64,000 bases of DNA from Dasypus novemcinctus (GCF_030445035.2 NC_080677.1:7192001-7256000); one strand, 5' to 3'. Positions 33,131 through 46,125 are shown, counted from the stretch's first letter. Translations and numbers: made by a program. Notes: generated from the sequence alone by a model not told the origin.

Positions 33131-35399
33131 TCCCCAGAAACATGTAAGGCTGTAGGCTCTTGCTTTTAAACCACTGTAATCAAATCAAAGAGTGCTCTTT
33201 TGGAAATTTGGCGAAAGCACACTTAAGACAATTTTTTTTGTCTCAGTAACAGATTATTTCCACCATAATTTAACCATAGTAATAAACCTGGTTTTGTTTA
33301 GGAGGAAGAAAGATGAGGAACAAAAAAATGTACAATGATCCTAAGCTGGGCCGAGTTAATCAATCAGAAAACAAAGGCAGCCCAGATTGGCTGAACCCTT
33401 CTGTTGGATCTCAGAGGAACTCACCCAGATCCCAGAGAGTGGTGACTCCTCCAAATCCATCAATGAAGGGAGAGAATCTTAACTGTGTTACACTCTGAAG
33501 TTAAAGTCTATCCAGTCCCCCATCCCTAAGTGTTGGAGGATGGAAATCACAGCTCCTTCCCAACGCACCCCAGAAGGCCAGGCCAGGGCATCCCAGGAAC
33601 ATGGTAAAGCAGCATTGCTTCAGCCTCTGCTTCCTTACCTGGCAGGAAATGTAACTGCTGCTTAGACACCATTGAATTAATCCTTTCGTTATCCTCACAA
33701 AACACTGAATTGATAGTACCCCTGTGGGGACAGGTGGGGACAGGTGTGGTGGCACAGAGCCCGGCTGACCTGGCGATTGCAGGTAAAGTTCAGAGTGTGA
33801 AATAATAGCAGTGGATCACACATTAGTCATCTCCTCCTTCCCTAAGCAAGATACACTCTTGTCCCTTTCTCCAACATGCCGCTCTGAACTTTCTCTACTC
33901 TCAGGTTTAGTTCATCTCCATAACCATGACCTCTCTCTTTGTTCACTTTGAATTAAAGACATGGATCAGAGTCCCCAAAGATTTTGATTGAGCATCTCTC
34001 CAAGACACAGCTTGCAATTCTCCACCTCACCTCAACCAGCTCCCCACATGACAGACTTAAGTCCAAGGAGGATTTTCTCTTAGAGGGACCCCAGTTTCTG
34101 GGAAACATCCCTTGGCTAGTGCCTCAGACTCCCAGGATGCCTGCATCCTTCTTTTGGCCAGGAAATGTAAGCAGTTAGGGTTAGTGAGTTAGAGGCATTC
34201 ATGAGTTTGGCTTCTCAGAGCAAGAAGCCCCTTCTAAGGGGGCTGAAGCAGGCTTATTCTTATGAGATACACCATTTCCCTCATACTTGGGACCTGTAAA
34301 TGAACAGAACTCTTCCAAGGAGTTGTCTCAATTGTAAAGTGAGCATTTTAAATAGTCTTGCATTTTTTGAAGCAGAAAATGGGTTTCAGATCCTTTTTTT
34401 AATCTTTCTGGGTTGTTGATATTCCATTTGTCTTCTAACTGAATGCGGAAAAGGAGAATTAAAGATAACTTCATGCTGTTACTCACATCTGATTAGAAAT
34501 TCATTTCATTTTCTTGGATATTCCTTGCTTTATTTGCCTATGTTAATTTACTTTTCTGAGACACCAGAGTTTAGAACACAGTATTGGGAAATGTGCTACT
34601 ACAGGAAAAATGAAAAATAACACTTGGACATATGCACAGATATATAGATTCTTATACTGAATCATTAATGACTTCACCTCCTCAAAATGAACGGCCTCAC
34701 ACTCTTATGGTGATAATGTCCTAGGAGATACCTTCCCTTAACTTATGAAATGATGATGCAAGACATAACCCATTTATTTCAGATGGTTAGAAACTATAAG
34801 AGCCTGGATTAATTTTCAAATAATCAAATATACCCCAGGGTAACACGTGCTGTAGCAGTCTAGGCAACAATGCAAATGTGCTCAAGCCTGGGGGAATGTT
34901 CGAATTCTTCCTTGCAGTCAGTGAGTCAGTTCATAAGGTTCAGTACTTACGATGAGTTACATGATGCTCTAGATGATAGGGGTACATGATATGAAGGAGG
35001 AAAAGGAAAACACCACCCTGATCTTGTGAAGGAAGAAACAACGTTTGTCCTTGTAAGGTTTGTCAGGTCCTGAGTTTCTGCTTCTTTCCTCTTTCCATTG
35101 TAACAAGCCCAGGCTCAACACGGTAGCCAGACCAGGTAATTTCCAGGAGGAGTGATTTCCTGAGGAGGTCGCTATTGCTCATTGCTGCACCTCCTCAGGC
35201 TCCTGAGACACCTTGTTTCTCTTGGTTTCTCCAGCTGCTGACCACTGGCCAACGTTCATTGTCTGCTGCCACCAACTTCAGTTACTACACTCTAAGTCCT
35301 GGAAGGAAGATCAATCTTGCGGAAGCTGTCTAGCTCCCATGCCTAGTTTCATGGTATTCTGTGTGATAACTACCCCTGAAAAACCAGCCATGACATTAG
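33131..35399. other. No gene seen; unassigned DNA
   Basis: The frame at 33313-33498 (61 codons) and others here are short and without similarity known to me. Confidence 0.5.
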
Positions 35400-35690
35400 A
35401 TTTGTTCTGCATGATCTCGCAATAATGGATACAGACCATTTTAGATTTTGTCAAATCCTATAAAAGTGTATGGAGAAAATGTAAAACATAATGTAAACCA
35501 TTGACCAGGTTTAGTAGCAGTGCTTCAATATTTGTACATCAATTGAAACAAATGTACCATCCACATGCAAAATGTTGTTAACAGGGGAGAGTGGAAAGGG
35601 GGTGTTGTATGTCCAGGAATCCCATATATTTTCTCTGTGACTTTTCTATAAACTAAAGCTTCTTTGAAGGTGAAATGAAAAAAATTAAGA
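35400..35690 (+). mobile_element. Xenarthran L1-3'-end-like repeat, tail unit (second array)
   Basis: 3' end only, from CGCAATAATGGATACAGACC to AAAGCTTCTTTGAAGGTGAA. It is the counterpart of unit B's tail at 14430-14700 and is followed by the same linker. Confidence 0.65.
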
Positions 35691-35869
35691 AACTGAGGAA
35701 AAATAAGGAAGAAATTGTCACTGTACATACAAGATAATAGATCTTACAGTGATGAGAGACACACTTTATAAAATATTTTTATTTTATTTCAATTTTTATA
35801 TTTTATTTTTAAAATTATTATTTTATTTTCCTATTACTTTTATTTGGTTATCTTTCGGGTTTCATTTTT

Positions 35870-37680
35870 TGAGATGTTTGGGATCACACAAGGGTCACAA
35901 CTGTGGCAGGGGAGAATCACTGGAGTGGAGTGTTGGTGATGGGAGGATGTGTGGGTAAGGGTGCACTTTGGACATGCCTTTATGGAATATGAATATGTTA
36001 GGTGTTCATGGGACATTGTCTCAGTGGGTGGAGACCCACACAATATGTGAAAAAACATTGAATTCCCATCCTGAGCAGCCCTGCTATATTTCTAATAAAA
36101 CAGTAAGAATCCCCCGAGTACATGGGTAGTGCCTACTTAAGGAAGATGACCATTATGCTAGGTTCTTTGTACTGACAGTTGTACTTATGAAGCTTTTCTT
36201 GTGAAATTGAAACTTAGCCTATTATATATTACCTACGAGTTACCATCTGAAAGCCTCCTTATTTCTCAAGTGTGGCCTTTCTCTAAGCCAAACTCAGCAT
36301 ATAAACACATTGCCTTCTCCCTGTCATGGGACATGACTCCCAGGGATGAACCTCCCTGGCACTGAGAGATTACCAAATACCAACTAGCAGAGCATCTAGA
36401 AAAAGACCTTAACCAAAAGGGGGAAACATTAAATACAAATGAGCATTTGTAGCCAAGAGATTTCAAAATGAGTTGAAATCTCATTTTGTTTGACCTTTGG
36501 TCATTCCAAAGGTTATGCTTATGCACATCTCAGCAGGATCTCATTGACTGACACAGTAAACAGTACCTCAAACAGTGGGGCTCCTAAAGGCTCTAGAGAC
36601 ATCTAGAGACATTTGGCACTCTGTCAGTGCGCCTTACTTTGGAATTTATGCTCCCCAGTGTAACACAGTTAGACTCATTTATAGTTTCCCTACACATGGT
36701 TCTTCTGCCCCTTTTATTTGAAATTATAATCAGCACTATTCATGGCTCTTCTGCCCTTTTATTTGAACCTATAATCAGCACAATTCTTGTCTTTCGGAAC
36801 ATGGGAATTGTCCTGCATGACATTGCAATGGTGGATACAGGTCATTATCCATATTCATTATATAAGAGGGGTGGGGTAATGGAAATCCCCTATATTTTTT
36901 ATAATATTTATATAACCTAAAACTTCTTTAAAATAAAAAAAATAAAAATATGTCCCAGAGACTTAAATCTTTGGTCTCTTCATGTGCCAGTTGAGCCCTG
37001 GATCTCAGCAGAGTTGCAGCATTTACTCTCCAGTTCATTAGACTCACCCAGGACAACTAATAAGGAGACAATTATGGACAATGCCCACCCCAAGGAACAA
37101 AAAGTGTCTGCAACTGCAAGCAAGATAGTTCCATCCATCTGCTCCATGGAATCTAAGCTTCCTCTCAAAATTAGAAACTTAGTGGGCATTACCATTCCCA
37201 AATCCTCAAGGTTTAGGAATGAATAATGGACTAATGTAAATTTATTATTATTCTATTATAGACATTATTATCCTAGCAATGGAAGAATTTTTATCATTGA
37301 TATAAAGGCAGTGGCCAGATGAGGTTCAGAGCAGGGGAGGGAGAAGGAAAAATAGGAGTAACATGGGGGCATTTTCAGGACATTAGAATTGTCCTTCATG
37401 ATATTGCAACGATGAATACAGGTCATCATACATTGTATCATAACCTATAAAATTGTGCAGGGCAGAGTGTAAACTATAATGTGAACTATAGTCCATGGTT
37501 AATAACAATGCTTCAGTGTGTGTTCATCAATTGGAAAATATGTACCACACTAATGAAAGATGTTAATGTGAGAAAGTATGGAAAGGGGAGATTTTAGAGT
37601 ACATGAGAATCCCTTATATTTTTCATGTAACATTTATGTAACCCAAAACTTATTTAAAATAAAAAAAATAAAAATAAAAA
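35870..37680 (+). mobile_element. Xenarthran L1-3'-end-like repeat, near complete, with a nested tail copy
   Basis: It aligns by eye with unit C (14860-16408) from GGGGAGAATCACTGGAGTGG to the AT-rich tail at 37640-37680. At about 36790-36949 an extra copy of the family's own 3' tail, ending in AAAATAAAAAAAATAAAA, sits between CAGCACAATTCTTGT and ATATGTCCCAGAG, which are contiguous in unit C. Confidence 0.65.
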
Positions 37681-38319
37681 TACCAGCCATGAGTCTCTTT
37701 TCCTCTTGCAGTCAAACACAGGAATTACTATTATCTTCAGCAGTTAAGGAGTTTTAATGCATGACCTTCCATAGAATTGCCATTCTTCTGTAAAGCTCAT
37801 TCTTATTAACTGGCTCTAGGGAAAGGAAGCTAACTTGCTCTGTGGTGAATGTGTTTCAAAGTTGCCATTAACTCTTGCACATCTGGGCCTGAATCCTGTG
37901 CATTTCTTTCTCCTTGCAGGCACTACAATTAGATGGGGATAGCTCCACATTTTTCACTTTGAAAAAACTAAAGGAAAATGCCTCTGAAAATGTGCAAGCT
38001 CTTCCCTGGGAAGCAGATACCGAGTGTGGGTTTTCAAAGAAAAGGCAAGAATAATTCTATTTGCCTTGATAAGTGAAGAGTCTTCTCAGGACCAAGGACT
38101 CCAGTATTATATATAAGTATGGAGTTTGTGCTGAAACATTTACCATCACAGTTTGCAATTTTCCCCACACAATTTCCCAGAGATGTTGCTCAGCCTAACA
38201 AGAAATAAAGGCACCTCTTACTTTGAAAAAATGACTCACTTTTTATTGCTTAGTTTCAAGGAGTAATTTTTAATGGTGATCATGCAATTTTAAAAGTTAA
38301 AGCAATTGTCCACTCATGT

Positions 38320-38930
38320 TGTTCCTTTCATTCATTCAGCAAATATTCCTTCAGAGCATTAATACTAGATCCAGTGCCAGACTCTGGGAATGCAATGATG
38401 TATCTTATTTTAAAATTATTTTTGAAGAAGTCACCATATACCAGAAAACAGTTATGACAAATCTATGTTTCAACAGTAGATATATATATATATATATATA
38501 TAGGAATCCAGACACTCAGAGAAGGACAGAATAAACTCTGCCTGGAGGAAAGGCTTGGAGAAGAATTAAGTGAAGGAAGAGTACTGTATCTTGAAAAGTA
38601 ACTTCTAGAATGTAGGGGAAGTGCTTAGGGAAGGGGAGGAAATATGAGCCAAGACAGAACTGTACAAGAGCAAGTCTTGTCTGACAGGGCTGGAAGTGGC
38701 TCAGTGTGGTAAGAGCAGAGAATCCACTTGAAGATTTAACAGCTGACGATGGACTGGAAGCTTCAGCAGGAACTGATGAGGAAAGGCATCTTATGATAGA
38801 GGTTGATTTTGGAAGACAATTCTGACAGTACATGGAACACTGAGTAGAAGGGCAGGACTGTTTAAGGGGGCAAGATTTTTCCCAGGGGGCTACTTCAATA
38901 AAGCAAGTGAGCAATCAATATGAAAGATGA
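38320..38930 (+). repeat. Ancient mammalian interspersed repeat with (TA)n
   Basis: TTCATTCATTCAGCAAATAT, then GTGCCAGACTCTGGGAATGC, an inserted (TA)n at 38480-38503, and AGGGCTGGAAGTGGCTCAGT. It is the same unnamed family as at 39790-41445. Confidence 0.45.
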
Positions 38931-38987
38931 TGGGGAGTAGGGCAGGTTGTCTTTCTAAATTCCAGGTCCCATCAGGGCAAGCCCTTG

Positions 38988-39419
38988 TGTGATGGTTAGG
39001 CTAATGTGTCACCTCAGCCAGGTACTTTTGCCCAGTCGTTTGGTCAGGCAATACAAGGGCATTTATGGACTTTAGTCACCATTGACTTTATTGCAGTGGT
39101 AAATCATAGATAGCTGATTACAATTACATCAATCAGGGAGATTGCCATCAGCAATGAGCGAAGCTTTATCCAGTCAATTGAATGCCTTAACAGAAGAAGT
39201 GATTCCAGCATTGAGTGAGAATTTCCCAGCTCATCTTTGGATGGGCAACTTCTCCCAGAACTTATCAAGAACCTTCATTGGACTTTTGTGGTTGCAGCTT
39301 GCCTATGGAACCTACACTTGTGCATCCCCACGGTCGCATGAGAGACTCTTATAGAATCACATACTATTGACAGATATCTCTTGTTGATTCTGTTTCCCTA
39401 GAGAACCCTAACTAAGATA
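38988..39419 (+). mobile_element. ERVL-type LTR (MLT2-like), solo
   Basis: A 432-bp element starting TGTGATGGTTAGGC and ending GAGAACCCTAACTAAGATA, with the 5-bp duplication CCTTG at 38983-38987 and 39420-39424. Start, end and duplication size fit an ERVL or MaLR solo LTR; similar copies are common in xenarthrans. No internal retroviral sequence adjoins it. Confidence 0.75.
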
Positions 39420-39789
39420 CCTTGCTTTCAACCTCCGGTACTTGCTCCTGATGATCAGGAGATGAAAACCCTGTCTCAGCAGAGCAGCCTGATGCTCATC
39501 TGCCCTCCTACTCAAACCCTGGAGTCTTCATCTCGTGCATGCTAAGCTTCAACCAGTGTGACTTATCTGAAGAGCATCTGCACTTTGAGTTCTCTCACAC
39601 CTCTGTGCCTTTCCAGGACTATATCCTCTGCTTGGAATATGATGTTTACCAAGAAGCAGCTCTCAAACTATCTCAAATACGGCTGTCTTTGACTTCCTCT
39701 GTGCTCCAATAGCAAGTTATGCTGCCGGCTTTTGCCCCATCTCCAGCCATAGTCATGGAGGCTTCTGAGAATAAAATTAATACTTTTTC

Positions 39790-41445
39790 ACCGACTCCTT
39801 TGTTCAATAAATATTTCTGAGAACCTATTCAATGTCAGGCACTGGAAATAAAATGGTGAAAAGAAAGGGAAAAAAGAAACACAACATTGTCATTGACGTG
39901 ATAGAACTTAGAGTTTAGTGGGGAGATAGCCATTAACCAAATAATTGCATGAAAGGGATGTTATATCCACAGTCCTTGTTCTGACAGAGATGTATGGGGT
40001 GAAGAAAGGGTTTATGAAATGTGAATAGAAGTAACATAGTGTATGAGAGGGATGAGGACAGAGACTACAGCAGAGGATCACATGTGAAAACTCCCTAGAG
40101 CAAGAGGGGTGGTGACTTAATTCAAGAACTTAGCCCAAGGAGCTGAGGGAGAGAGTCACATGGAGGGTGGGCCAGTCAGCACCCCCAGGATTTAAAAAAT
40201 GCTTGTGTTGGAAAGCAGATGTGGCTCAAGTGATTGAGCTCCTGCCTACCACAGGGGAATTCGCGGTGCCTCCTGGAGAGGATGGGCAGATGCCACAAAG
40301 CCAGCAGGAGCTATAGCCCGTAGGGAGAGGATATGGCTCAGGCAGCTCAGCATTCGCCTTGGTTCCGGGTACCTCCTGGAGAAGGTGAGCAAATGATGAG
40401 CAGACAGATGAGAGAACCATCTGGGGGAAGGAGAGGGATAAATTAAACTGAATAATTTAAATAAATAAAGTAAAAAATATATCTTTTAAATATATTTTAA
40501 AAAATGCTTGTCTGTATTCTGAGAGCTTTGGGAAGGCACTGAGTTTTAAAAGGAGGCATGACACGCTGGGCTTGCCATTTGGAAAAAAAATCGTCCTATC
40601 AGAAATGTGGAAAGCAGACTGTTGAGAGGTAAAATAAGGTCAAAATATAGTGTTAATATACATAGTCTAAATGAGAAATAATGGAAACTTTCAGTAGGTT
40701 GGCAACGGAGGTGGAAAAAGTGGCCAGTTCAAGAGATGTCAAGAAAAAAATGCCCAGGGCTTCATAAGGGATTGAATCCAAGGGATGAGGGAGCAGCAGG
40801 TGTTGAGGATGGGCCTGAGAGCTTGGCTCATGTAAACAGAAGATGGGTGGTGATGCCTCTGGCTTACCGAATACTCAATGATGACGACTGGGGTCGCCAG
40901 GAGAGCATATTCACCACCTCTTACTTTAGTGAGTCTGATGAGCCATGTCAAAGGAGATAACAAGTAAGCATTGCTATGAGTCAGGAGCTCAGCAGAGTGG
41001 GCTGGTGTGGAGATACTCGCTATGAGTCTGTCATAAATGACAGGTAATTGGTGAGGGGAAATTGCCGAAGAAATAGGATATGCTGGGAAGAACAGGGGGG
41101 AAGAGTGAAGCTTGTCAATGTCCAACAGTTTATTGCCATGGGAAGAATGATTTGCCTGAAAAAGAGACTGAGAAGAGGGAAAGAAAATCAGAAAAATGCA
41201 AGCCATGGGAGCCAAGGGATAATCAGCATTTCAACAGAGTGATCAAATAGATGTGGCCCACAAAATGTCCATGGAAAACGGAGATTCTCAGTGACCTTAG
41301 CCAAAGATGTTTTGGTGGCATAAAAGGGTCTAGAATCCAGTGGGATAGCCATAAGAAAATTCTGGAAGCAGAGACTTCAAAACAATAATGCAGAAAATTC
41401 TTCTGGGATTCCGGCTTGCTGGGCAGGAGGGAGATGGAGCAGATG
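39790..41445 (+). repeat. Long ancient mammalian repeat, split by a DAS dimer
   Basis: Landmarks in order: GTTCAATAAATATTTCTGAG, GTCAGGCACTGGAAATAAA, GTTTAGTGGGGAGATAG, then after the SINE GGAGGCATGACACGC, AGGTGGAAAAAGTGGCCAGT and CAGTGACCTTAGCCAAAGAT. The order fits a known widespread family whose name I cannot assign. The 158-codon antisense frame at 40739-41215 lies in it and is not a gene. Confidence 0.5.
40207..40495 (+). mobile_element. Dimeric DAS-type short SINE
   Basis: Two tRNA-like heads follow each other (AGATGTGGCTCAAGTGATTG near 40218 and a diverged GATATGGCTCAGGCAGCTCA near 40330), each followed by a gtgcctcctggag- or gtacctcctggag-like end, then an AAATAAATAAAG tail. A 16-bp target-site duplication (TTTAAAAAATGCTTGT) is at 40191-40206 and 40496-40511, so the two units entered as one insertion. 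The host site is an older repeat at 39790-41445. Confidence 0.85.
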
Positions 41446-41649
41446 CTAAATAGGATTGTTGGGAGGATATCGATTAGGGTTGACAGAGTATTTTATGAAA
41501 TGGCAGGAGCTTAACCATCTTAAATATGGAAAGGACATGGCTCTAAGTGAAAGAGAAGAAATGATCAACAAAGGAAGATTCCTGAGAAAGGAGTAAGACA
41601 ATTCAGTTTCCAATGTTTCATAAATAAGCATTATTAGATATATTTTATC

Positions 41650-42235
41650 ATCTTAATTTTTAATCTAGTTTGCAACATATTTCTTGAAATATTTTTTCTG
41701 CATTTGAGACTATTTATATATTAACTCTGAATGCAATGGATACATTAATAGAGTTTCTGATTTTGAACCACTCATACATTCCTTGGATAAGCCATATTTG
41801 ACTATGAGGCATAATGAATACACTACAGAATTCTATCTGCCAACATTTCTCATTTTTGTATCCAGGTACATATATGAAGTTGCCCTACATTTTTCCTACT
41901 TTCCACTCTTGATCAACTTTTTGCACCAAAATTGTTCTCATAAGACAAAACAAATAGCATTCCTTTTTTATTTTTGTAATGTTCTAAAACAATTTGGATG
42001 ATATAGGGATTATTTCCTTTAGTTGTCTCATCTATAAAGCCATGTAGATCTGCTATCTTGGGGTGGGGTATGGGCAGGGAAAACCTGTGATGGTATTTGA
42101 CTACTGATTCATTGTCCATAGTGGTTATTGTTTTCATGTGGCAATCATGATCATTAGTATTATTAGAAATACCATCAGTTTCACCTGGTTTCATATATTT
42201 TGCATAAAATGGTTCATCTTACTCTTCTATAACTT
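41650..42235 (-). mobile_element. L1 ORF2 fragment, antisense, heavily decayed
   Basis: Antisense reverse-transcriptase text: TTTTGAACCACTCATACATT, CCTTGGATAAGCCATATTTG, GGATTATTTCCTTTAGTTG, GTATTTGACTACTGATTCAT. Confidence 0.65.
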
Positions 42236-42349
42236 CTCATTTTGAACTATAGCTATATCCCCTTTTCTTTTCTAATATTGTATAATTATGCACTATTGTC
42301 TGGAGACTTGCTGATTTCGTTAGGCTTCTTGAAGATCTCGCCATTATTG

Positions 42350-42430
42350 TAAAAGTAAGGAACATAAAGCTTAGGAGAGCAAAGTGATTTGCTGAAGATC
42401 GTATCTCAACTTGGGTAGAACTCAATTCTC
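42350..42430 (-). repeat. MIR fragment, antisense
   Basis: AGCTTAGGAGAGCAAAGTGA followed by TTTGCTGAAGATCG matches antisense MIR. Confidence 0.5.
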
Positions 42431-43849
42431 CTGGTGCAGATTCCAATGAGCATTCCCTTGAACACACTGCCTTATCCCCTTATAACCAGACCAGTGTATA
42501 CCGAGGCCAACTATGTTTTACTGTGATTATATTGGAGCAGGGCAATATTCAATATGGTACTGAGCTCAAATATGGATAGGGATGAATTCAAGACATCAAA
42601 AACCACTGTGCCCATGAAAGGTTGATCTGAAGTCACGTCTATAGTACTTCATGAACAAAATCACACACCAAATATACTCCCACAATTTAGTAACCGATGA
42701 AATTTAGTAGTATAAAGTCATACCCATGGGCCAGAAATGCTTTGGCAAACAAGGTCTTCATAACACTTGTCTTCTATTTCAAAGAAGGATGTACTGATGA
42801 AATTTATAGATGTGTTCTTTAACCAGTGAAGTTTGATAGGTTGGAGATGTACATTTAACTCAGAGGAACCCATTTTCCCTTAAAACACTTTAAAGAAAAA
42901 TGTGATGGATTCACTGATAAGATAGTGAAATGTCTCCTTTGTGATGACAAGCAATAGCAAATAATTAAGAAAAATGTTCTGAATTCTTAAAGCAATTTGA
43001 AACCCTTTCTGGCAGGAGAAATTTATCCATTAAAACTCTCAATAGGAACTCTCACTGTGAGAAAATGACAGCACTATTTATTTAGCACAAATGGAAAATA
43101 CCCATAAAATTCTTTATTCTCCTTTTCTTCTGAATTCAACTTGACAATAATGTTTATAAATACAAATGGCATCTGCTCTATAAATCTCAATAGAAAAGGG
43201 TAATCATGAAAATAGTAATACTCTTAGAACCTCAGTTGCCCCATGCTAACCAAATAATTTGATATTACCTAGTTTATGCAACATGTCCAATATTGAATTC
43301 ACTCTGTTCATATGTAATATGGTCCAAAAACATCCACTATGTATTTCTAGAGCAGAAATGCCTGGCTGTCTATTCAATAGGCAATAAATTCTGCTTACAG
43401 AGAATCAGAAGGCTGATTTCATTTCACATGACTATTTCTGGCCAAAGAAGAGTAATATGGGTTAGACTGCCCGCAAAGCTCTTTAAAAGGGTATGCTTTC
43501 TTTTGCCTTCATACAATCCCTCCATCTTGCCAACTGAACAGTCTGATAGCCAGAGTTCCAGCAGACATCTTGGAACGTAAGATGCCAACTACAGATGGCA
43601 GAGTTGGGTTCTTGGCATCTAGATCACCTGCCTGCTGAGTAACACGCAAAGCGTTGATTTTCACTAAATATTGTTGAATTGGCCCTGATATTTTCCTAGC
43701 CACAAATGCCCATCTTCCATTCTCCAGTTGTAAAGCCACCCAGGTGGTGACCACCCCATCAAGCGCATTTCCACTGCCTCCATTTGAAGGAATCACTCTT
43801 GGATCCATAGCCTGGGGTGCTTGCTACTTGTATAGCTCACCTGGCCATC
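42431..43849. other. No gene recognised; one unexplained antisense frame
   Basis: A 99-codon minus-strand frame at 43509-43808 (starting MDPRVIPSNGGSGNALDGVV) has fairly even composition but matches no family I know, and no splice or promoter context supports it. It may lie in an old repeat. Confidence 0.4.
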
Positions 43850-43970
43850 ATCTCCTGATTGTATGTTCCTCTAGGGCAAAAATTGTGTCTTTTTAACTGT
43901 AGGTTTGCTGTACTCACCATCTACTTATGTACACAGAACAATCTCAATACATATTAACTGGAAGAATATG
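43850..43970 (+). repeat. L2 3' tail fragment
   Basis: GTTCCTCTAGGGCAAAAATT, GTGTCTTTTTAACTGTAGG and CAATACATATTAACTGGAAG match L2. Confidence 0.55.
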
Positions 43971-44179
43971 TATGTCAAGGAAAGAGCTTTGAATTTTTCA
44001 AGTGTGTGAAACTGAGTGTAACACAATATTAAATAAATGTGCATATACCAAAGCAATCATCAAAGGTAACAACTTGGTCAAACCAGTATGAAAATTTTAA
44101 ATATCTCTATCCCACAAGTAGATAGAAAATAGGCCAGTTTATAATTAAACTAATATATTCATGCTTATTTAATTTCCTG

Positions 44180-44545
44180 TCTGCTAAAGCAAACACCATG
44201 TAATGGGTAGGCTTAAACAATGGGAATTTATTGGCTTACGAGATGGAGGCTAGAAATCAAGCTTCAGCAAGACAAGTCTTTCTAGTCAAAACTGTGGCAT
44301 TTTGAGTCTCACTGTTGGAAATCCTTGGTCCTTGGCATACTGCCACATTTCTCTCTCTCACCGACTGACTTTCACTCTGCAAGACTGCAGTAATGTGGAT
44401 TAAAATCTATCCTGATTCAGGTATGCCACACCTAAACTGAAGTGACTCTTGAAGACATCTTGTTTGTAATGGATCTACAACCACCGGCAAGGAGACCAAG
44501 ACCAAGAACATGTCAAACTGGGGTGCACAATTTATTACACCACAA
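44180..44545 (-). mobile_element. Xenarthran MaLR-like LTR, antisense
   Basis: CTGCTAAAGCAAACACCATG, TAGGCTTAAACAATGGGAAT, TTTATTGGCTTACG and CCTAAACTGAAGTGACTCTT are the complement of the LTR at 52690-53200. Confidence 0.7.
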
Positions 44546-44570
44546 GGCTGTACTAATGACTAAATTGTAT

Positions 44571-44591
44571 GTTTGTGTGTGTGTGTGTGTT
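44571..44591 (+). repeat. (GT)n microsatellite
   Basis: About ten GT units. Confidence 0.9.
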
Positions 44592-45997
44592 TTAAGATGT
44601 TTAGAGTGGTCATGTTGAGCTATGTTTCAACTCAGTATCCACTAAACAAAGCTAACCATAGCTATAAGCACCCTATGCCCTATTTTTCTAACAACTGTTC
44701 TCTCTTTACAGTCTTAACTTTGCATGAGGGCTTTAACACATGATGTCTGGGTAAAGATAAACTACATAACAACAGCTAGATTATTGCAGCTGGAATAGTC
44801 ACTATCTCTACCTTATATAGTACTCTACTCAGAATGCTTCAGAATAAGGTAATTTAGTTTAAAACCCCAGATGTGTGACCTTAAGCCCAAAGGTCTTAAG
44901 ACAAATGTTTAACTCCAAAGGCATAAAATATCTGCATGACTTATAAATGCAATGACATTTTCAACATTAACACAAGATTTGACCTTTTGCATCCAGTCTT
45001 TCGGGATGTGGCTTTTTTAGGAAGATTTTCTCTTCCTATTTATTGTTCAAAGACATGCTTTGAAGCATAAACTTCAAGAATTCCTCAGTTCAAGGACTGG
45101 AGAAGTACTCCAAAGAGCAGAACATAGCAGAGTAAAACTCAATTAAATTTTAACCTTTTCAAACTTTTAAAGATCTGGAGTAGTCTTATTTCCTCCTTAT
45201 CCAAATTAAATTGGATCCCTAAAGACACAAATAAAGATGCAAGGAAATATGTTGGCAAAAGCACAATTACATTCAAGAATCAGATTAAATTAAAACTCAT
45301 TTCACTTATTCACTGCTGTATAAACATGTTCATTTTTCTCAAATTTGTATTTATTGATTTCATAAAAACTGATTATATTTTCCATTTTAACAATAATACT
45401 ATGTTAGCATTGGGGAAAAGACATATAATTCAAAATTTTATCTTTGGAAGAAAGCATAACTCATTTGATGAATATTAATCAAAATCACATTAAAACTATT
45501 TATGATTGGCTTCAGCCTTACCATTTAAAAAATATTTCTGATATAGAACAACATCCAGGGAATTGTAATGAAATCTTGCTTTAGCAAAGAAAGGTCATGA
45601 GGAAGTGTTTTCTTTTGATCACAAGCTAGTATTACCAAATAACTATAATTGAAGAAGGTCAAACTTTAAAATGAGATTAGTGTAATCTTCTATTGAGATT
45701 TTAGAAAAATATTAGAAAATGAAAAAAATCTCTGAATTCAAAAATGTCCAACTGGAAACTACTTTCAGTAGTAGACACATTTATTTTATACATTTCCTTA
45801 CTGTAAGATACAAACTGCCAGACTTAAATATCCTATATAGCTCAGCACTTTAGATTTTATACACTTGGAGGCCAACAATCCTGAATAACATAACTTTATA
45901 AAATTTAAAAATACTTGAAATATTAATTTTTACTTACTACAAATCAGGCTAATTTTGCTTGTATGTCAATAGAAAGTAACTGCCTACTTCCTTAGCT

Positions 45998-46125
45998 CAG
46001 AGGTTCTCAAACATGACTGTGCATCAGATCCCACATACTGAGAGTGTGCATTTCTGATAAGCTCCCAGGTGATGCTGATGCTAGAAATTTGGGCACTGCC
46101 ACACTGAAAATCACTGGCTTAAAGC
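45998..46125 (+). mobile_element. MER5-type hAT MITE
   Basis: CAGAGGTTCTCAAACATGAC at the left, CCAGGTGATGCTGATGC inside and AAAATCACTGGCTT at the right: a short MER5 copy with imperfect terminal inverted repeats, just 3' of the presumed ABCA13 UTR. Confidence 0.7.

Noticed and set aside
40739-41215. 158-codon antisense frame, the longest ATG frame after the ZNF622 copy
   Set aside because: It lies entirely in an ancient interspersed repeat read on the opposite strand and its composition is that of the repeat.
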